A stretch of 64,000 nt of DNA from Andrena cerasifolii (GCF_050908995.1 NC_135122.1:14300501-14364500); one strand, 5' to 3'; shown: positions 1 to 13,400, counted from the stretch's first letter. Notes: generated by a model from the letters alone, not told the origin. Translations and numbers: made by a program.

Positions 1-649
1 AAACGCAAGGAAGCCAAATAAGAAACAAGATGAAGAGAAAACAGTGTGTTTCGTTACTCCGTCTCTTCCCAACGTGGCTTCGCCGCCACTAAAAATGGCG
101 AACAGACCGACGGGAAGACGCGAAAGAATGATCGTTTCGAGTTCCATCCATTTTCGTTGCCGTTGTCGGGGCAATTCGAGGAGTCGTAAGAAAACGAAGG
201 AAGGATGGAAAAATAGGAGACGAGCCCACTGACTCAAGCGACCTGAGCTTAATCACGATGACAACAGTGGACCGGTAGTTTCGTGCGTTCTACACGGCGG
301 CTGACTCATTAAGGCCGCGTAACCGAAAACCGGGACAGCGCTTCGAAGACGGCGACGGAAAATTAGGGAGCTTTCGTCCGCGATCTTCGAGGGCTGGGAA
401 GAGCCTAGGTTCGTCTATAATTAAGTGGCTCCTGGGTATGACGCCGCTTCGAAGCTCTCGCAGATAGCGTCCCTGTTGATTATCTTCGAGTAAATCGAGT
501 ACTTCGTGAACGTACTTTCCTGGCTGCCTTGCTTCGCTCCTGTTTCGGTTACCAGCCTTTGCTGGCGCTTTAGAAACTCGGGTTAAGGAACTCGTCGACT
601 GACCTTCTTTGGGGAAACACTGTATGATTACGAGTCACGCGCAGAGTTG

Positions 650-822
650 GTCATTAACTAAATAAAAAATGATTTAAATAACGGATCGAATAAAAGTTGT
701 TTTAACTTTAAATTATTCGACGAATAAAGTTAATTTTTTTATTCAACGAATAAAGTTAACTCTGGTTATCTTAAATAGAGATGGACAAAATTTTATTTAA
801 ATAAATATTTTGCCCATCTCTA
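650..822. mobile_element. hAT-like non-autonomous element fragment
   Basis: The right end is a near-palindrome (776-822) whose two arms both read TAGAGATGG(G/A)CAAAAT inward. The interior is AT-rich with repeats of TTTATTCGTCGAA type. The start TAGAGATGGGCAAA resembles hAT superfamily termini of the form YAGngnTGGGCAA, which is family knowledge, so the assignment is inferred. A related copy begins at 3549 and similar interior sequence recurs near 2580-2650. No transposase is seen. The left boundary is uncertain. Confidence 0.4.
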
Positions 823-2501
823 GACTTACACGCACGATTTTTATTTAGAATTATTCTGAGATCTTCTTTGTTGCGGTTGCATGGAGCTATTAGGCGCGTA
901 CGTGGCTATGGCGGTGTATGGTTTAGGGGAGTTTGGAATTTCAAATTTGGTAGTTTCATGGTTATCGAATTTTTCTATTCGTTATCGAGTTCGAAATTTT
1001 CTAACGAGATGTTTGTAATGGAATATTTAAGCCCTATTGGGCTCGCCTTTCAGATTGGGAGTAAAATTAGTGTGTCCAATTATTGCTCGAGCATTGCGAT
1101 ATTTGGCGAACCATAGTTTCAGTTTACAGAACTGCAGAATTCTGAAACTGAAATTTTATTGTATCTATTAGAGAATGTTCTGTCGAGGATTGCATGGGAA
1201 TATATAGACGCCATTTTATATAGTTTGGGAAATTAATCACTTTGAAGTGAAAAGTGATTTAGACAGAGAAGTTGCGCAAGGTATACAAAACTGACTGTGT
1301 TTACCTTTTCGATGCAGTAACGTTTCTTGGTAAGAATGTTTCACTTAGGAATTGTAAATGAAATTTAAGAATTTTAGAATTCCGAGCTTTGTAATTCGCA
1401 GCTCCCTTTCAGCCTGACCGTTTACCTGCCGGTCCCGCGAGTAGGGCTTTTATTTTACCGCCAAAGTTAATTAACATTTAGCCACTGACCGTAGCCGAGA
1501 CATGAATATGCGAGACCTCGCGGATGTAATTACGTAATTTTGTAGCCGGCCGTATTACCTCTCCGCGTTCGTCTGAACCACCTTTCTCGTGACACCGAAG
1601 CAAAAACTGAAGGAAGCACTCGTTACTTATGCAAAGAAATGTTTCAATTAAAATTGCTCGTAGGAATTACACTGCTTCCAGAAATGAAACTCTTGCCCCT
1701 AGTATGATAAAGATTTATTCTTTCACCTGTGATTTCAAATAACAAGGCTGTGGATATATTTCGATAACACATTACTGTAAAGTCAGAAAAGAAAGGATTA
1801 CTTTCACAAATTATTAAAGTGTAAAATAACTTGTTCATACTACTGGTACTAGTGATTACTTTTACGTTTCACGAATTAGTTTAAAGGTGGATTAAATGCT
1901 AAGCCATGAAATTTGAGGAAATTTTCGTGACGGTGGGAATGAACGAATGACAGTTTCATCGAGTAAAGTGTACTATAATTGATACGGAGCAGCTACGAGC
2001 CTCAAAGATAACACAAGAAACACAGTTGCCTGGGCAATATGCAAAGTGTTTCGAGCACAAAGTTATTTAATACGATACTCAAAGGAATCTTTTTCGCGTC
2101 GGGATATTCAAATTGAACGAGTTACAGAAGTGGCTAAACGCGATAAAGGAGACAGTACTCTCGGATAAAGGAATCGTTCCTTCTTCCCTTCTTTTATGTC
2201 GTAGAACGTCTGGGAGTAAGTGCTCAAAGCAAAGCGGACGTCGCGACTGGAAGCGTTCGACTGAATAGAATTCCAATTAAAGCACCTGGACTCGCGGAAG
2301 AATCTTTGATATCCGAGTTTCGTCATTCGGCCCGTCTCGGCCTTATCGCAGAGATCGTCGATTTTCCGTCGAACTTGTTGATTAAAAATGTTTTGGATAC
2401 CATGCAACATCCTTCACCTCTGTCTTCCGGTAAAATTTAGAATCCATTACAACCTATTCTGATCTAAGAAATTTTTAACAGCATCGTCGAAAAAAGTAAA
2501 A

Positions 2502-2580
2502 GTTAGAGTTAGAGTTAGAGTTAGAGTTAGAGTTAATGTTAAAGTTACAATTACAATTACAGTTACACTTAAAGGTAAAG
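2502..2580. repeat. (TTAGAG)n microsatellite decaying into GTTA-type repeats
   Basis: About five to six perfect copies of TTAGAG (2502-2535) pass into degenerate units such as GTTAATGTTAAA, GTTACAATTACAATTACA and GTTACACTTAAAGG. It is related in look but not equal to the arthropod telomere motif TTAGG, and its place inside an intron argues for an ordinary microsatellite. It lies next to AT-rich sequence (2580-2650) resembling the hAT-like fragments. Confidence 0.75.
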
Positions 2581-3548
2581 TTGAAAAATATATTCGACGC
2601 TGAAGCGCGCGACGGATTAAAAAAATTAACTTTATTCGTCGAACGGACTTCAAAGGTGTAAAATTTAAATTAAGGCCATACCACTTATTTCTATATCTAA
2701 AAAAAAATAGAATTCAAAGAGAAGTCCCGAAGAATATCATCCAATCAATCAAACGCAGACAAATATTAATTTCATCGAATGGGTACCAAGAGCATTTAAC
2801 AGCTTCACTCGAATCACTGCGGCTGTTTCATTTTATTTAATAGAGTTCTCTAATGAAAGTTCTGCTCTGGATATCTCGCGAGTTCTTTACCCTCCTCCGT
2901 TCCTCCTGCATCCACGGATCCCCCTCGTTTTTCGCCAGGCTGCGACGCAGCCGAGGCGCGTTTAAAGGAATCAGCAGACAGGAAATTAGCTCGGAAATCG
3001 CTTTCGTAGTCGCGAACAACCAGGTTCCCCTTCGGTGGCCTGCCGTTTGATTGCCACCAAGTTACGCAACCGGAACGTTTTATCTTGTCAGCGCCCCTCC
3101 TCCATCCTCCACCCCCCGAGTATTTGCACGTTATCACACCCCCGGGAGATCGTAGCACGGCCGTATGTCGACGCGTGATTGTCGCTGAATTAATTACGCG
3201 CGAGCCCCCGCGGTAAATATTTCTGATGAAATGCGGCGAATCCCTGGATAAATGAGCGTCATCGACGACACCAGGCCACTCGAGGCGAGCCAGGCGAATT
3301 TACGTAACAATTCATTGAAAGGGTGTGCCCTGGGATTGAGTTAAGCGAGATTTTACGCCAGCTTGCCTGGCGAATTCACAAATGAATTTGTTAGCAGCTG
3401 GTGAACACGAAGTTCATGGTCTTTGGTAAGACTTTCTGATTTGCGTTGCTTTGATAGCAACTGCTGTGTTGAGAATGGGTGATAGTGGTGTTGGAACGTG
3501 AAAACTGCGTATTAGCTTTGGAGAAACTATTTAGTGGAGAGCTCAGTG

Positions 3549-3740
3549 TAGATATGGGCAAAATTTTTATTTAAATAAAAATTTCGAATAACGTATAAAA
3601 GTTAAAAAAAAATTATTCGTAATCTGTCGTCGTTGACGAATAAATTCTCGTCGAGTGAAAGAGAATAACTTTATTCGTCAAATAAATTTTTAATTTAAAT
3701 TTAAAGTTATTTCAATAATTTTTTATTTAATTCATTAGCT
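3549..3740 (+). mobile_element. hAT-like non-autonomous element fragment, second copy
   Basis: It begins TAGATATGGGCAAAAT followed by TTTTATTTAAATAAAAAT, almost the same as the inward-reading end at 776-822. It continues with the same AT-rich interior rich in TTATTCGTC motifs. Only one clear terminus is visible. The right limit is where the TTTATTC pattern fades and is approximate. No coding capacity is seen. Confidence 0.35.
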
Positions 3741-4714
3741 TATAGGTACTTATTAGAACTTTCTAAGTTCTTGTGCCGAGGGCCACAATATACTTGAATT
3801 TTCACGAACACTTCTAGACCACCTTATACATCCCTTAACTTTAAAAAAAAATCCTGGTAAAATGGCGTTTCAAAAACTTTACTAAGGACTCATCTTTCGC
3901 TCCTCCACGTTGCTGAAACATTGATTCACAAAATGGTGGTCCCTCCACACGATGCACATTACCATTCCTCCCATTGAGATCAACATGCATTACCGCCCCC
4001 TCCCCTGCAAGTGCATTCGTTCTGTCGAATTGAAAAGAAACGCAGCAAACTCTCTTCCAGCACGGTCCATCCCCCGTCAAAGTAAACAATAGACGTCGCA
4101 ACGCACAGGAATCTCTGCCCGTCTATTCTACACCCCCGTCCGTTTCACGGCGCGTGCAAACGTTCGAGGGAAATATTCATCTTGAAACGATGCGCGGACG
4201 ATGTGCAACCGGATGCACGATTCCTAACTCCATAGCGCGCAGTAACGTGCACGATGGAGTAACACGTAAACTCGACGCTTCTCTTTCATGCACTGTTACC
4301 GCGCCGCTTTTCCATCCGTTTCTTTTCCCCTCTGCCTCGTCACCGTTCCGCGGACCGACTGGAAAAGTTATTTCCCCGCGGTTTGATGCACTTAAGTCGC
4401 AGCCTCGGGGGAGAGTCGGTGTTTTGAAACGGTCGAAAGTTCCCGCGACCGTGTTTAATTAGATGCTCGACTCCCAGTTAACGGGGTTCTTCTCGGATCC
4501 AACGAGAAGCCACTGCGACGTCTCGTAATTTGTAAACTTTCATGTCGCCCGAAGTGGCGCGCTCCGGACGTGTAATTTTTGTTAGAAGTGCAGACTTCTT
4601 TGGAGATTCGTGTCCGTATGCAGGAGGCGATGGAAGCTTCAGAAATTTGGTGATCGTAATAAAAGTAGTTGGAGAGTGAAATAAAAGAGGAGTTACTAGA
4701 GAATTCTAACAATG

Positions 4715-4720
4715 TTTATT
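4715..4720 (-). promoter_or_regulatory. Poly(A) signal AATAAA for the small ORF at 4768-5064
   Basis: The plus strand reads TTTATT, so the minus strand carries AATAAA about 47 nt downstream of the stop codon at 4768-4770. This spacing suits a short 3' untranslated region and is one reason to take the ORF seriously. The hexamer is common by chance in AT-rich DNA. Confidence 0.4.
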
Positions 4721-4767
4721 AAAATGTTATGCAGCTTCTAGCTGACATAAGTGATTAAAAAAATTCA

Positions 4768-5064
4768 TTAACTGAAGCAGTAACATTTTATACGCTCTCC
4801 AATGATCGATACTGTCTGAGCTTCAGCGCGATCTACCGTTTCTACTTGAATTCTCTGGCAGCGGTAGGAGCGCCAGTAGTAACGTGCAGCATTGGTCAGC
4901 CCTGGCGCTCGACTCTGTTTCTGCTCGAAATCTCCGCCGTCCACTACCACTATTAGTAATACCAGCACACCAATGACACATCCAGTGTTTCTGAAGTAGT
5001 AAAAGCTACACCGTCCCAGGACAATAGAGATCAACGTCTGCCAAATACCCAGTTCCCCCAGCAT
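4768..5064 (-). CDS. Candidate small secreted or membrane-anchored protein, possibly a terminal exon
   Basis: I do not recognise this protein. The frame reads a strongly hydrophobic stretch (GCVIGVLVLLIVVV, about residues 28-41), then DGGDFEQKQ, then a basic-aromatic part with ARYYWRSYRC and a C-terminal KCYCFS before the stop. This resembles a signal peptide followed by a mature peptide of about 55 residues with three cysteines. The ATG at 5062-5064 gives a 98-residue product with an odd 24-residue leader before the hydrophobic stretch. A better model may use the acceptor TACTACTTCAG with the exon starting at 4990, which would need an unseen upstream exon ending in phase 2. It cannot be spliced directly to the exon at 7194-7415, because that phase runs into a stop after 12 codons. 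AATAAA follows the stop by about 47 nt. It would be nested inside the EVA-1-like gene on the same strand. A chance ORF is still possible. Confidence 0.42.
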   Translation of the reverse strand: MLGELGIWQTLISIVLGRCSFYYFRNTGCVIGVLVLLIVVVDGGDFEQKQSRAPGLTNAARYYWRSYRCQRIQVETVDRAEAQTVSIIGERIKCYCFS

Positions 5065-7193
5065 CTGCGGAGTTTCAATGGTGGCAGATTGCAGATGTCT
5101 GCAGAGAATTGAATAACCGTGCCAATATATCCTCTAAAAAAGAGCACGAAGTTTACATTCTAACCAGTTCGACTTCACAAAACCCCTTCCATTTATTTTC
5201 ATTTTCCAGCTCTTCAATGCCCGCTCAAATCAACTTCCCTTTAAATCATCAAGCTGCCAGATAAATTACCGATGAATCAAGTGTTAAAATCTGATATAAT
5301 TCTTCTAAATTCCCCTAACAAGGCCGCAACAGAAATTCATAAAAGGGCCATTCAAATCGAGTCACACGGCGATCCTCCCCCAAAATCAACCATCTCGAGA
5401 ATGTAGCCTGGCGCATGACATACTCATCCTGTCTTTGCGATCAATTTTTTCCCCCCCAAAGAGTCATCCTCCCCTTGTGGCTACGATGCTGCATTCCGCG
5501 CACGACGCCGGCAAACAATGGCGCACAAATTATTAGAACACAGTGGTCCTTCGTCCCCTCGAAGGTCGACCAGTTTCCCGAAGCTTTTCTGGGACCCGAG
5601 TGCACCTCGGTTTACAAATCCACGACACGGTATCGATTTCCTATTAGCATCAGGTGAACCGCTAGTGTTATTGGCCAAGACTGGAAGGCGGCCGCTGGCC
5701 GTAGACCATCGTACGGATCAACCGTAAGAGTTATACGGGCCTGTGTGTGTGGGCGCATAAGTCATAAACCACGATGATATCGGCGCGGTGTAGCATTAAC
5801 CTTAATTACGTTCGAGCATTAATGCTTGCGCGAGGCAGCTGCTAACGACTCTGACCTCCTAATGTTGGACGTTTCTATACAGGCGTCATGTGTCAGTGCA
5901 GATCGAGCGGGAAGCAGAGGCGGAAAAGCGTAGCCAGCATGCGTCCGCGATCCAGGAAGTCCGAATATCGACGGGAAGTAACGGGTGCCTGTGAACCTCG
6001 GCAGCGCCACTCGAATTGCGTTCAAGTAATGTATGGACGCGATGAAGTCGATTTGACTCGGTCTTGAATTGTGAATTCTTAGTGTTAACTGAAAGCGTCA
6101 GGTTCGGGTGAGGTGTACGCGTGTTTGAAGTGACGCGAAGGTTACTATACTTACTATGTTCATTTTTCAAGGACTAAATATTATGTAAGTTCTTGTGCTC
6201 TTTATTTGGACAACTGTGATTTATTTCGTAAATTTTGTGGCTAGGGTATCTGGTAATAATTCATTTTATTTTGATTATGCACTTACAAGTTACACTCCAG
6301 TAAAGATTAGAGTGCCAGAGTTCCTGTTTCTGTGCTTGTTTTAGGGAGGAAAGAATCTAATCCTTCTGGTAATATTAGTAGAATTATTCAATAGTATTGT
6401 ATAATGTAGAATAATGCACTATTATTTGATTTTGTTATAACAACAATGCTTGGTAATAATGGATAACTGTAAACGGAAAATGTTGGGATTCGTGGAATGA
6501 AGTTCTGAACGTTATAGATTAATGTTTCAGTTAAACATTCGTAGCATTATTTTGTGTTATGTCGTCTGGCGAGTAGATATTGAGGTGAAAGGTTCTTTAA
6601 CATTTAAGCTTTATGAATTTGTTCCAGATATTTTGCCGAAAGTACTAACTAGAACTTCACAAGGTGCGCCATATGAGACGCACATCTATTTTCATTATAT
6701 TAAATTTAAATTAAAAATTTCTCAAGCATGAGGCACAATTTCTGCTATAATTGTCTGTGTAATAAACTTAATTCGCACTAAACAGAAAATGTTTGCAGTA
6801 TACAGTCCAGCAAACCTCTTTACCTTCACATTTATTTCGACATACTATAAAAGTTATTTCTGGAAAACTGAAAGCCTGAAAAACACCCCTATTAACTACG
6901 TTCACTGTCTTCCATTTCCCAACTTTCCTATTTCACTAGTTACACAAATCACTATACATTTACCGAAGCACTACTTATTCGTACGTTCCCGTGAAAGCTA
7001 CTTGTACTGCAGAAACTGGACCGAGTCGAATCGGTTTATAAAATAGAGCGTTCACTAATGTGCTCTCAATTCGAGGCAAGTGAATGATAAGGAAACTCTT
7101 AGAAAGCAAAACGTGTGGCGCCCTGTCGAGGTCAGCTCGCGACGAGCAAGTTCCTGAAGAGGAAGCAACGAGATATGACACTATAGTACTCAC

Positions 7194-7415
7194 CATCGTT
7201 GTTCGTTCGAGCGCGCGGAGGCGATGAGCTGGCCGTTGGGAAATTTCGTGAAACGTTGTCCCTTGGCTGTGGTTGCGGCCCTTCGAGGTTCGGACTGGGG
7301 CTGAATTCTGCCCTGAAGTCCGCCCTGTCGAAGCCCTCCTCGAACTCGTGCAGCTGGTTGATCTCGTCTGGCTCGAGAGCGCCCTCGTAACGGTCCCTTA
7401 GCACTGTTCGTGGCA
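7194..7415 (-). CDS. EVA-1-like gene, internal exon: linker after the second SUEL lectin domain
   Basis: This exon (222 nt, 73 full codons plus split codons at both ends) follows directly on the second lectin domain. The last G of the exon at 45421-45564 plus TG here makes Val, giving C-V-PRTVL across the junction, the Cys-Val-Pro link usual in EVA-1 proteins. The acceptor is a long pyrimidine run ending TTCTTGCAG and the donor is GATG|GTGAGT. Residues about 1-30 are acidic (EPDEINQLHEFEEGFDR). Residues about 38-70 are Pro/Ser-rich, with an N-glycosylation sequon NVS. There is no membrane segment, so this is most likely the extracellular stalk before the transmembrane helix. It ends in phase 1 (G|). 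The next exon is not found within the 7.2 kb that follow in the window. Confidence 0.88.
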
Positions 7416-10400
7416 CTGCAAGAAGAAAAAGATGTAGGTGCTATGGTTAGTATCGTCCAAATACAGAACACTTTATAAACAAATAGGGAAAATCCGGGGC
7501 TCTCGGTACACGTAACATAAAACTGTTCATTAAAACTGATATTATTTATTTTATTAGAATAAACCTAATATATTCAGAATTTTATGCTGATTCAGAGAAA
7601 CTGGTTGAATTTTACTTGAAGACGATATTTGCTAAAAAATCGAGTAGAAAACTGAAGTCATAACGTGTGAACATTTTCGCCCTTTTTGGGGAGAGATGTA
7701 GCATACAATTTTTCACGAATGCGGGGGGCTAGGTTTGTCACACCTCATGCCGATACTTTTATTCGGAAATTGATGACACTATTATTAACGTTGAGTAATA
7801 CATTAAATTTGGTTCTCATTCGTGCAATTCTGTAAACTTGGTAAAGTTCGGCTAATAGTAATTTGGCTACAGTAATTTGGCTTCTGTCAGTTCGACAGAA
7901 AGAAGACGTTGCAAACAGAAGCGAGACTTCGAAAAATTGGTGCACGATATACCCTGTCACGTTTTGAGTTGAGAATTTTAATAATAAGGTTCTCGTGGAG
8001 TTAGAGGAGGGGCTTGGAGTGCAATTGAGGGTGGAGAAGCTCTCCAGTCTCAATGCAAGTATTGCGCAATTTTCAATAACAGCAAAGGAGAATGATCGAA
8101 CAACTCGTGAAGAAACTTTCCTCTTATTTCCGCGTACAATAACTTCTCGACGGTCATATAATTTGATTTCCTCGATGTCGCGATTGGCTTATCGCCGCGT
8201 GGACATGGGCACGTCCCCTTTTCGCAAATTTTCGCATGCCAGAGTGATTCGAGGCGCGTCCACGCGTGTGCAACACCCTGATTTCGCGAGTACGTGCTCG
8301 TTCGCTTGAAATGCAGCTGCATACGCGAAGCAGGATATCGATGCCGCGGCGCCTATACCGAATATTATGCGGCGGGAAATAAATCGACTGCTGTCGTAAC
8401 GTAAAATGGACGATCTTATTGTATCGACAGGATTCGAGGCAAACATCGTTGGAGAAATGCATTATGCAGAAGAGACGTTACTTAACCTGCAATACAACTC
8501 AGTTTCAATTTAACCACTAAGGGCATAAGGCATCGTAATATTTTTACATTGCTAGTTCTTACCAGGACCAACTTGACTTTTTCTCTGATTACATGGATAA
8601 AATCTGTACAAAACTTTTACGTGGGTTGCGTTGAATGACTCATATTGTATACTCATGCATTTTCTTTTCTCCTTCTCTCTGTCTTTCTTTCTTAATGCGC
8701 GTCCGCTTTTCTACCTCATTTGTAATTAATTATTCCAAAGGGTTGTCTACCTCGTCTATTGTAGTTGAATTAAATTAAAGATTAAAGAATTGCGCAGAAT
8801 TTGCATCGGCTACTATACACTGCAAACTCTCGAAATCAATTTTTGTGTCAGGGAAGAGCGAGCCCTTTGGAAATCTTTTAGATACGCGGTTTCGCTGGCC
8901 ATCAACGAAATTACAGCGCCCAGGAACGTGCCAAGAAAAACGCGCATAGATAATTCTGACGCACTTTGCATCAAACGAGATTTGCTTTCGTGACCCAGCA
9001 TAAAGAAACAGCTCCGGCAATGTGCATGGAGCACGCGTGCCGCCCTTAAAAATACCGTGCTTGTGCCCCCAGGAAATTGTATTCGTGTTTTTTGCAAATA
9101 ACGTTTACATTTTTCGGGGGAAATAACACGGCTGCGCGTGGTCGGCGTTCGCGTTCTAGGGAACGCGGATTATTCAATGAAAATCGGGAGAAAGCAGAGC
9201 GAAATGTATATTTTTCATAATATAATTTGAAATTTGTCTTAACTTGCTAGCCACTTATTGTGCGTCCATGTTCATTGAACTTTTGCAGCGTCGTACTAAA
9301 AATAAAAATTGCGAACTCTGAGCAGATTTGCTTTTTTAATTCAATAATTGCTGGCCAACGATTTCTGGAATAGTTCGCCGCAATTTTTTTTAGAGAAGAA
9401 TGTGGCGATAGCAGGAAATGTTATTCGAGGATTTTATTTTTTTGAACGTCCTAATTAAATGCTAATGAGCTCGGCAGTGAAAGGGAAAAGTTCTTTGTTA
9501 AATATATTTCCTAGACCACACAAAGGGATTTTATGTTTCTGAGAAATTATAATATTTAAAAACTACGTTTGCCATCAGAATTATGAATATCTTTCAGAAG
9601 GGGCTGCAGTTCCGCTGCGAGGAATCTAATATGGGACTTGCATTAAATTTTAATAGACTTACCTGAATGACGAAAGAAGGATTTTCGGCTAAGACGAAAC
9701 GCACATCCGAAATTTCGAACTCCATGGATAAGGAATAACTTTTATCTCCGTCACGAGAGCCGTTTAAGCTTTTATTATGCCATCATGCTGCACGCCCAAG
9801 TTAAAGTAACTCGTAAGATAGCCCCCTTTAAGAGGCATTTATGGAAATCATATTTTTTTAAAGGTACCATCAATCCGTGCTTCGGGTGGATAAGAAATTT
9901 TAATAAAATCTAAATTCAGGATCTAAAGTGAATTTCGATGGCGCGACGCTTTGCAGGGAAGAATTTGTAAAACCGATGGCACGAGTCGCATGGAAATGTA
10001 GCTACACCATTTTTTTGTCGTCTAAGAACGTGCAGGAAATTTCCTTCCTGCATTTCATTTGCGTTAAAAAATTCAAAAGCCGTTCAAAAATTCCAAATCA
10101 AGAGTCTACATTTTACGTAGATTCTACATTCTGTGTTCCACATTCAACTTCCTTTAGTTCGTTCAAATTGACGAGATACGCCAAACATTTATAACCACCA
10201 AATGCCACCAAAAACTCGACAAACAATTACCATCGCAACAATTTCGTCTAAACCCTCCTTATCTACCCCCAAAGGAATTTATTTTCCACCCCATTTCCAT
10301 AGAGAGAAATCCTCAACTAAGCAGCTTAAATCGCAGAAAAGTCGATTCCACTGTCTGCCGGTGGGATAATGAAATAAATCGAAGGTGGTTCTGGCGTGCG

Positions 10401-13400
10401 TCGCGTTATCGGTGGAAAATGCAACGACAGTGCTCGCGAAATTACGAGGCGTCGAAACCGCCGGATTCCAGGGCTTCCAAGAGGGGCGTGCACAGGACGG
10501 AAGTAGCCAGCCTCGTATAGTTTACTTACCGCGATTAATAATTGCAATTTAACACCAATGTTGCGGTGTCGTGCAGCACAATGGGTTACAGTAGCTTTGG
10601 CTTGGCCACGGTGCTCTCTAACCGAACAGGATACATTATAACCCTCCCCCGTGGATAATGGAACAGAGAAAATGCGAGACCATGGAAGATCCAGCGGTAT
10701 CACGGGGCGCATTCAACGGGGGTGTCTCGTTTCGAGGCAAAAATTTGTGGTAATAAAAGTATTACCGATAAATCAAGTATGCATTTTACGCGTAGCTGCA
10801 CGTTGAGGCTCGCGTATCGACGGAATGGGATTCTGAGGGCACCTGGAGAATTTGAGTGCACGGTGCCAGGTGATATGAGGCATGCATGGAAATCCAGAGT
10901 TTCGGATAGTTCCGTGAAGGGAGTGAAATAGTTAAGATAGGTAGTACCTACAGAGTTATTTAGTTTCGAAGAAATTGCTACACTGTTCTCGTTCGAATAA
11001 GAAGACAGGAAATAGAGAAACGGTACCTTCTGCCACGATTTCAGGCAGATTTTACACTATTGAACGCCGCGACGAGCCCAAGGTATTGCCTGTGGCGCAA
11101 TGATTACCACCCAAAAGCGTTAATCCTCGTGGACGTCGATTGGGGATAATATGACAAAGGAAATACGACAAAGGAAATGAGATGCGGCTCCCATTGGCCC
11201 AGCAACGAATCGTCATCTAATCATCGGTGCACCAGCAAGTGACCAGATAACAGAGGTTCGGTAGATTGCAGAATTTACATTCCCACGGAAATTCGTCTAG
11301 GTTCGCCAGAGGCTTCCCAGTGGCCCTCTGCTAACGCTATCCCCCGCAAGTTTCAATCCGCACCCAATCTTCGATAAGAAGTGTTCCGTCTCCGAGAAGG
11401 GGACTCGTAAATTATCAAGGGTTTACTCTGGCAGGCGCCAGATAGTCTAGGCCCAAACATTGTAACTCGGGCGTCTGGAGTGTCTTCGAGGTGACGAAAC
11501 GTATAGACGGTCGTCCTGGGAGATTTTTTTCCCTCCCCTTGGAGACCGAACCGCAGGCAAAGGTCACACCTACATTAAGCCGGATCCAGAGTTGAATGAG
11601 TATACGTTGAGCAAGGCTGAACGCGCACGAATATTCTGATGTGGACACATATGCTAGTATGGATGTTTCATTCGCGATGACTCGACGCATGCGGCCCGAC
11701 TCGCGAATGCCGACGTGCCTCTATTTTATTATTAAAACCTTCTCCACCGCCATTAATTTGCCGTTGGAGGCGTAGTCGCGAATTGATACAAGAAATTCGT
11801 CTACGTACTTACGCGAGAGGTAAATTCACGGTCAAAACAAGAAGCAAGCAGTGAGTCAGGCATTTTCGTGAACAAATTAACTCTCTTTCGCTGGCTCGTT
11901 CCGGCAGAGGCGCGCCGCTATTGCACCCGCGAAGCATAATGTAACGGCAAAGCGTAAGTTAGCCGAACAAACTTTGTTCTTTGATAATTAGCCGTGTAGA
12001 CAGGCTACCAAAGTGCTGCGCGGACCGTGCGGATCGCAGAAGAACCCACTTCAACGGCTTCGAGATGCTTTGAAAAGTAAATGGGGACTCATTAACCCTC
12101 CGCGTTTCTGTTCCCCGAACAGCGCTAGCGCATTTACGAGTTATTCACGTATTTGAAGTGCTCTTCACGAAAGCATACATTCCGGCTGAGTTGAAGTGCG
12201 CGCTGGGACTTCTTCCTTCGAATTTATAAACTAAAAACAAACGGGACTCCGTGCCGTGGCGCGCGCGGAGTTTTAATTCGTGCTCGAACTACCCTCGCGA
12301 ACTGATGGTTCCTGCTGTCGCCGACGGGGCAGTGGGGATGCCTCGGTTCGACGAGGAAATGGGGCGTGGAAAAGTGTTTCGTCGTTCGCTACGATTCTCT
12401 CATTAATTAAACTACTGTTTCGCAGGGCCAACTGGCCGAGCAACGGAATGTCGAATGTTCCGTGCGATTTCCAAATAATGGTCCTCGTTGCCATTAGCTG
12501 GGGACGGGGTTATCAAATATGCACTCGGCCAAGTGACTCCATCGCGCCCCTATTGTTGTTATCGCAATTCCGCATTTTAATCCTCGGCACGTTCAATAGC
12601 CCAGCCTGCTACGTAATTGAATACGATATCGGGAGCACCGTGTCGCAGTTAACGGGAACGCTGCGCGACAAGTAGAACGGAAAAACATGGATGAACGATT
12701 GGTTTCCACCAAACGGTTTGCGCCGTCGATCGTGGGAAAAACTGAGGCAATTCAATGTGTAAGTATACGGGTATGGTAAAATTTATAAACGCCGGGATCG
12801 AAATAAAGTAATAGCCGAAACTTCATAATGTCAGAATCGATGTAAGATCGCAATTCAATTAAACTACTGTGTTATAGATCTGAATTTCTCTTTGGTCCTG
12901 CGTGCATCCTTTTTTTCATTTGGAATTTCAGTTTTCTACCTTGAATATGGGATAAGTACAGTATTATATTTTTCTAAAAGTCGTCAACATTAAAATGTTA
13001 ATATTGAACAGGCAATGACTCGAAGATTTACTCACATAAATTAAACCCTTCGTTGACACGCCGGGTGTGAGCCACCAATAAGCTGATTTTGGCACTTTGT
13101 ACCCTTTCCAATATCTATGTAGAATATCGTGGATATTCGTGGAATATCTGTTTTTTCAATTACTGAAATAGCCTACATTCTATACACAAAATAAGTACCT
13201 TTTTTCCAAAGCCGACTTACAAACTATTTTTTTCCTCAAAATATTGTATCTGAACAACAACTCTGTAGATTTTTAGCTTCTGATATTGAAACTTGTAAAG
13301 GTTACAATTTTTTGAAGATTTTTCGTTTTTTCTCGACATGTGGTAATCTAGAATTTTTTTTACATAGATTGTGATAAAATTTCAATAAATAAAACTATTG

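Larger units (their letters stand above)
1..7193 (-). other. Incomplete intron or 3' flank of the EVA-1-like gene
   Basis: This stretch follows the donor of the exon at 7194-7415 on the minus strand, so it should be intron leading to transmembrane and cytoplasmic exons. I looked on the minus strand for an exon that starts with two bases completing a glycine codon and encodes a membrane helix, and found none, so those exons are probably to the left of the window. It holds hAT-like repeat fragments (about 650-822 and 3549-3740), a TTAGAG microsatellite (2502-2580) and a candidate small gene (4768-5064). The rest is unremarkable AT-rich and CpG-containing DNA with nothing I can name. Confidence 0.6.

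Noticed and set aside
2502..2580. Interstitial telomeric repeat
   Set aside because: The unit is TTAGAG (6 bp), not the arthropod TTAGG, and it decays into other GTTA units.
4768..4990. Last exon of the EVA-1-like gene
   Set aside because: Joining the phase-1 end of exon 7194-7415 to the acceptor at 4991-4992 puts the frame into a stop after 12 codons. The open frame needs a phase-2 donor.
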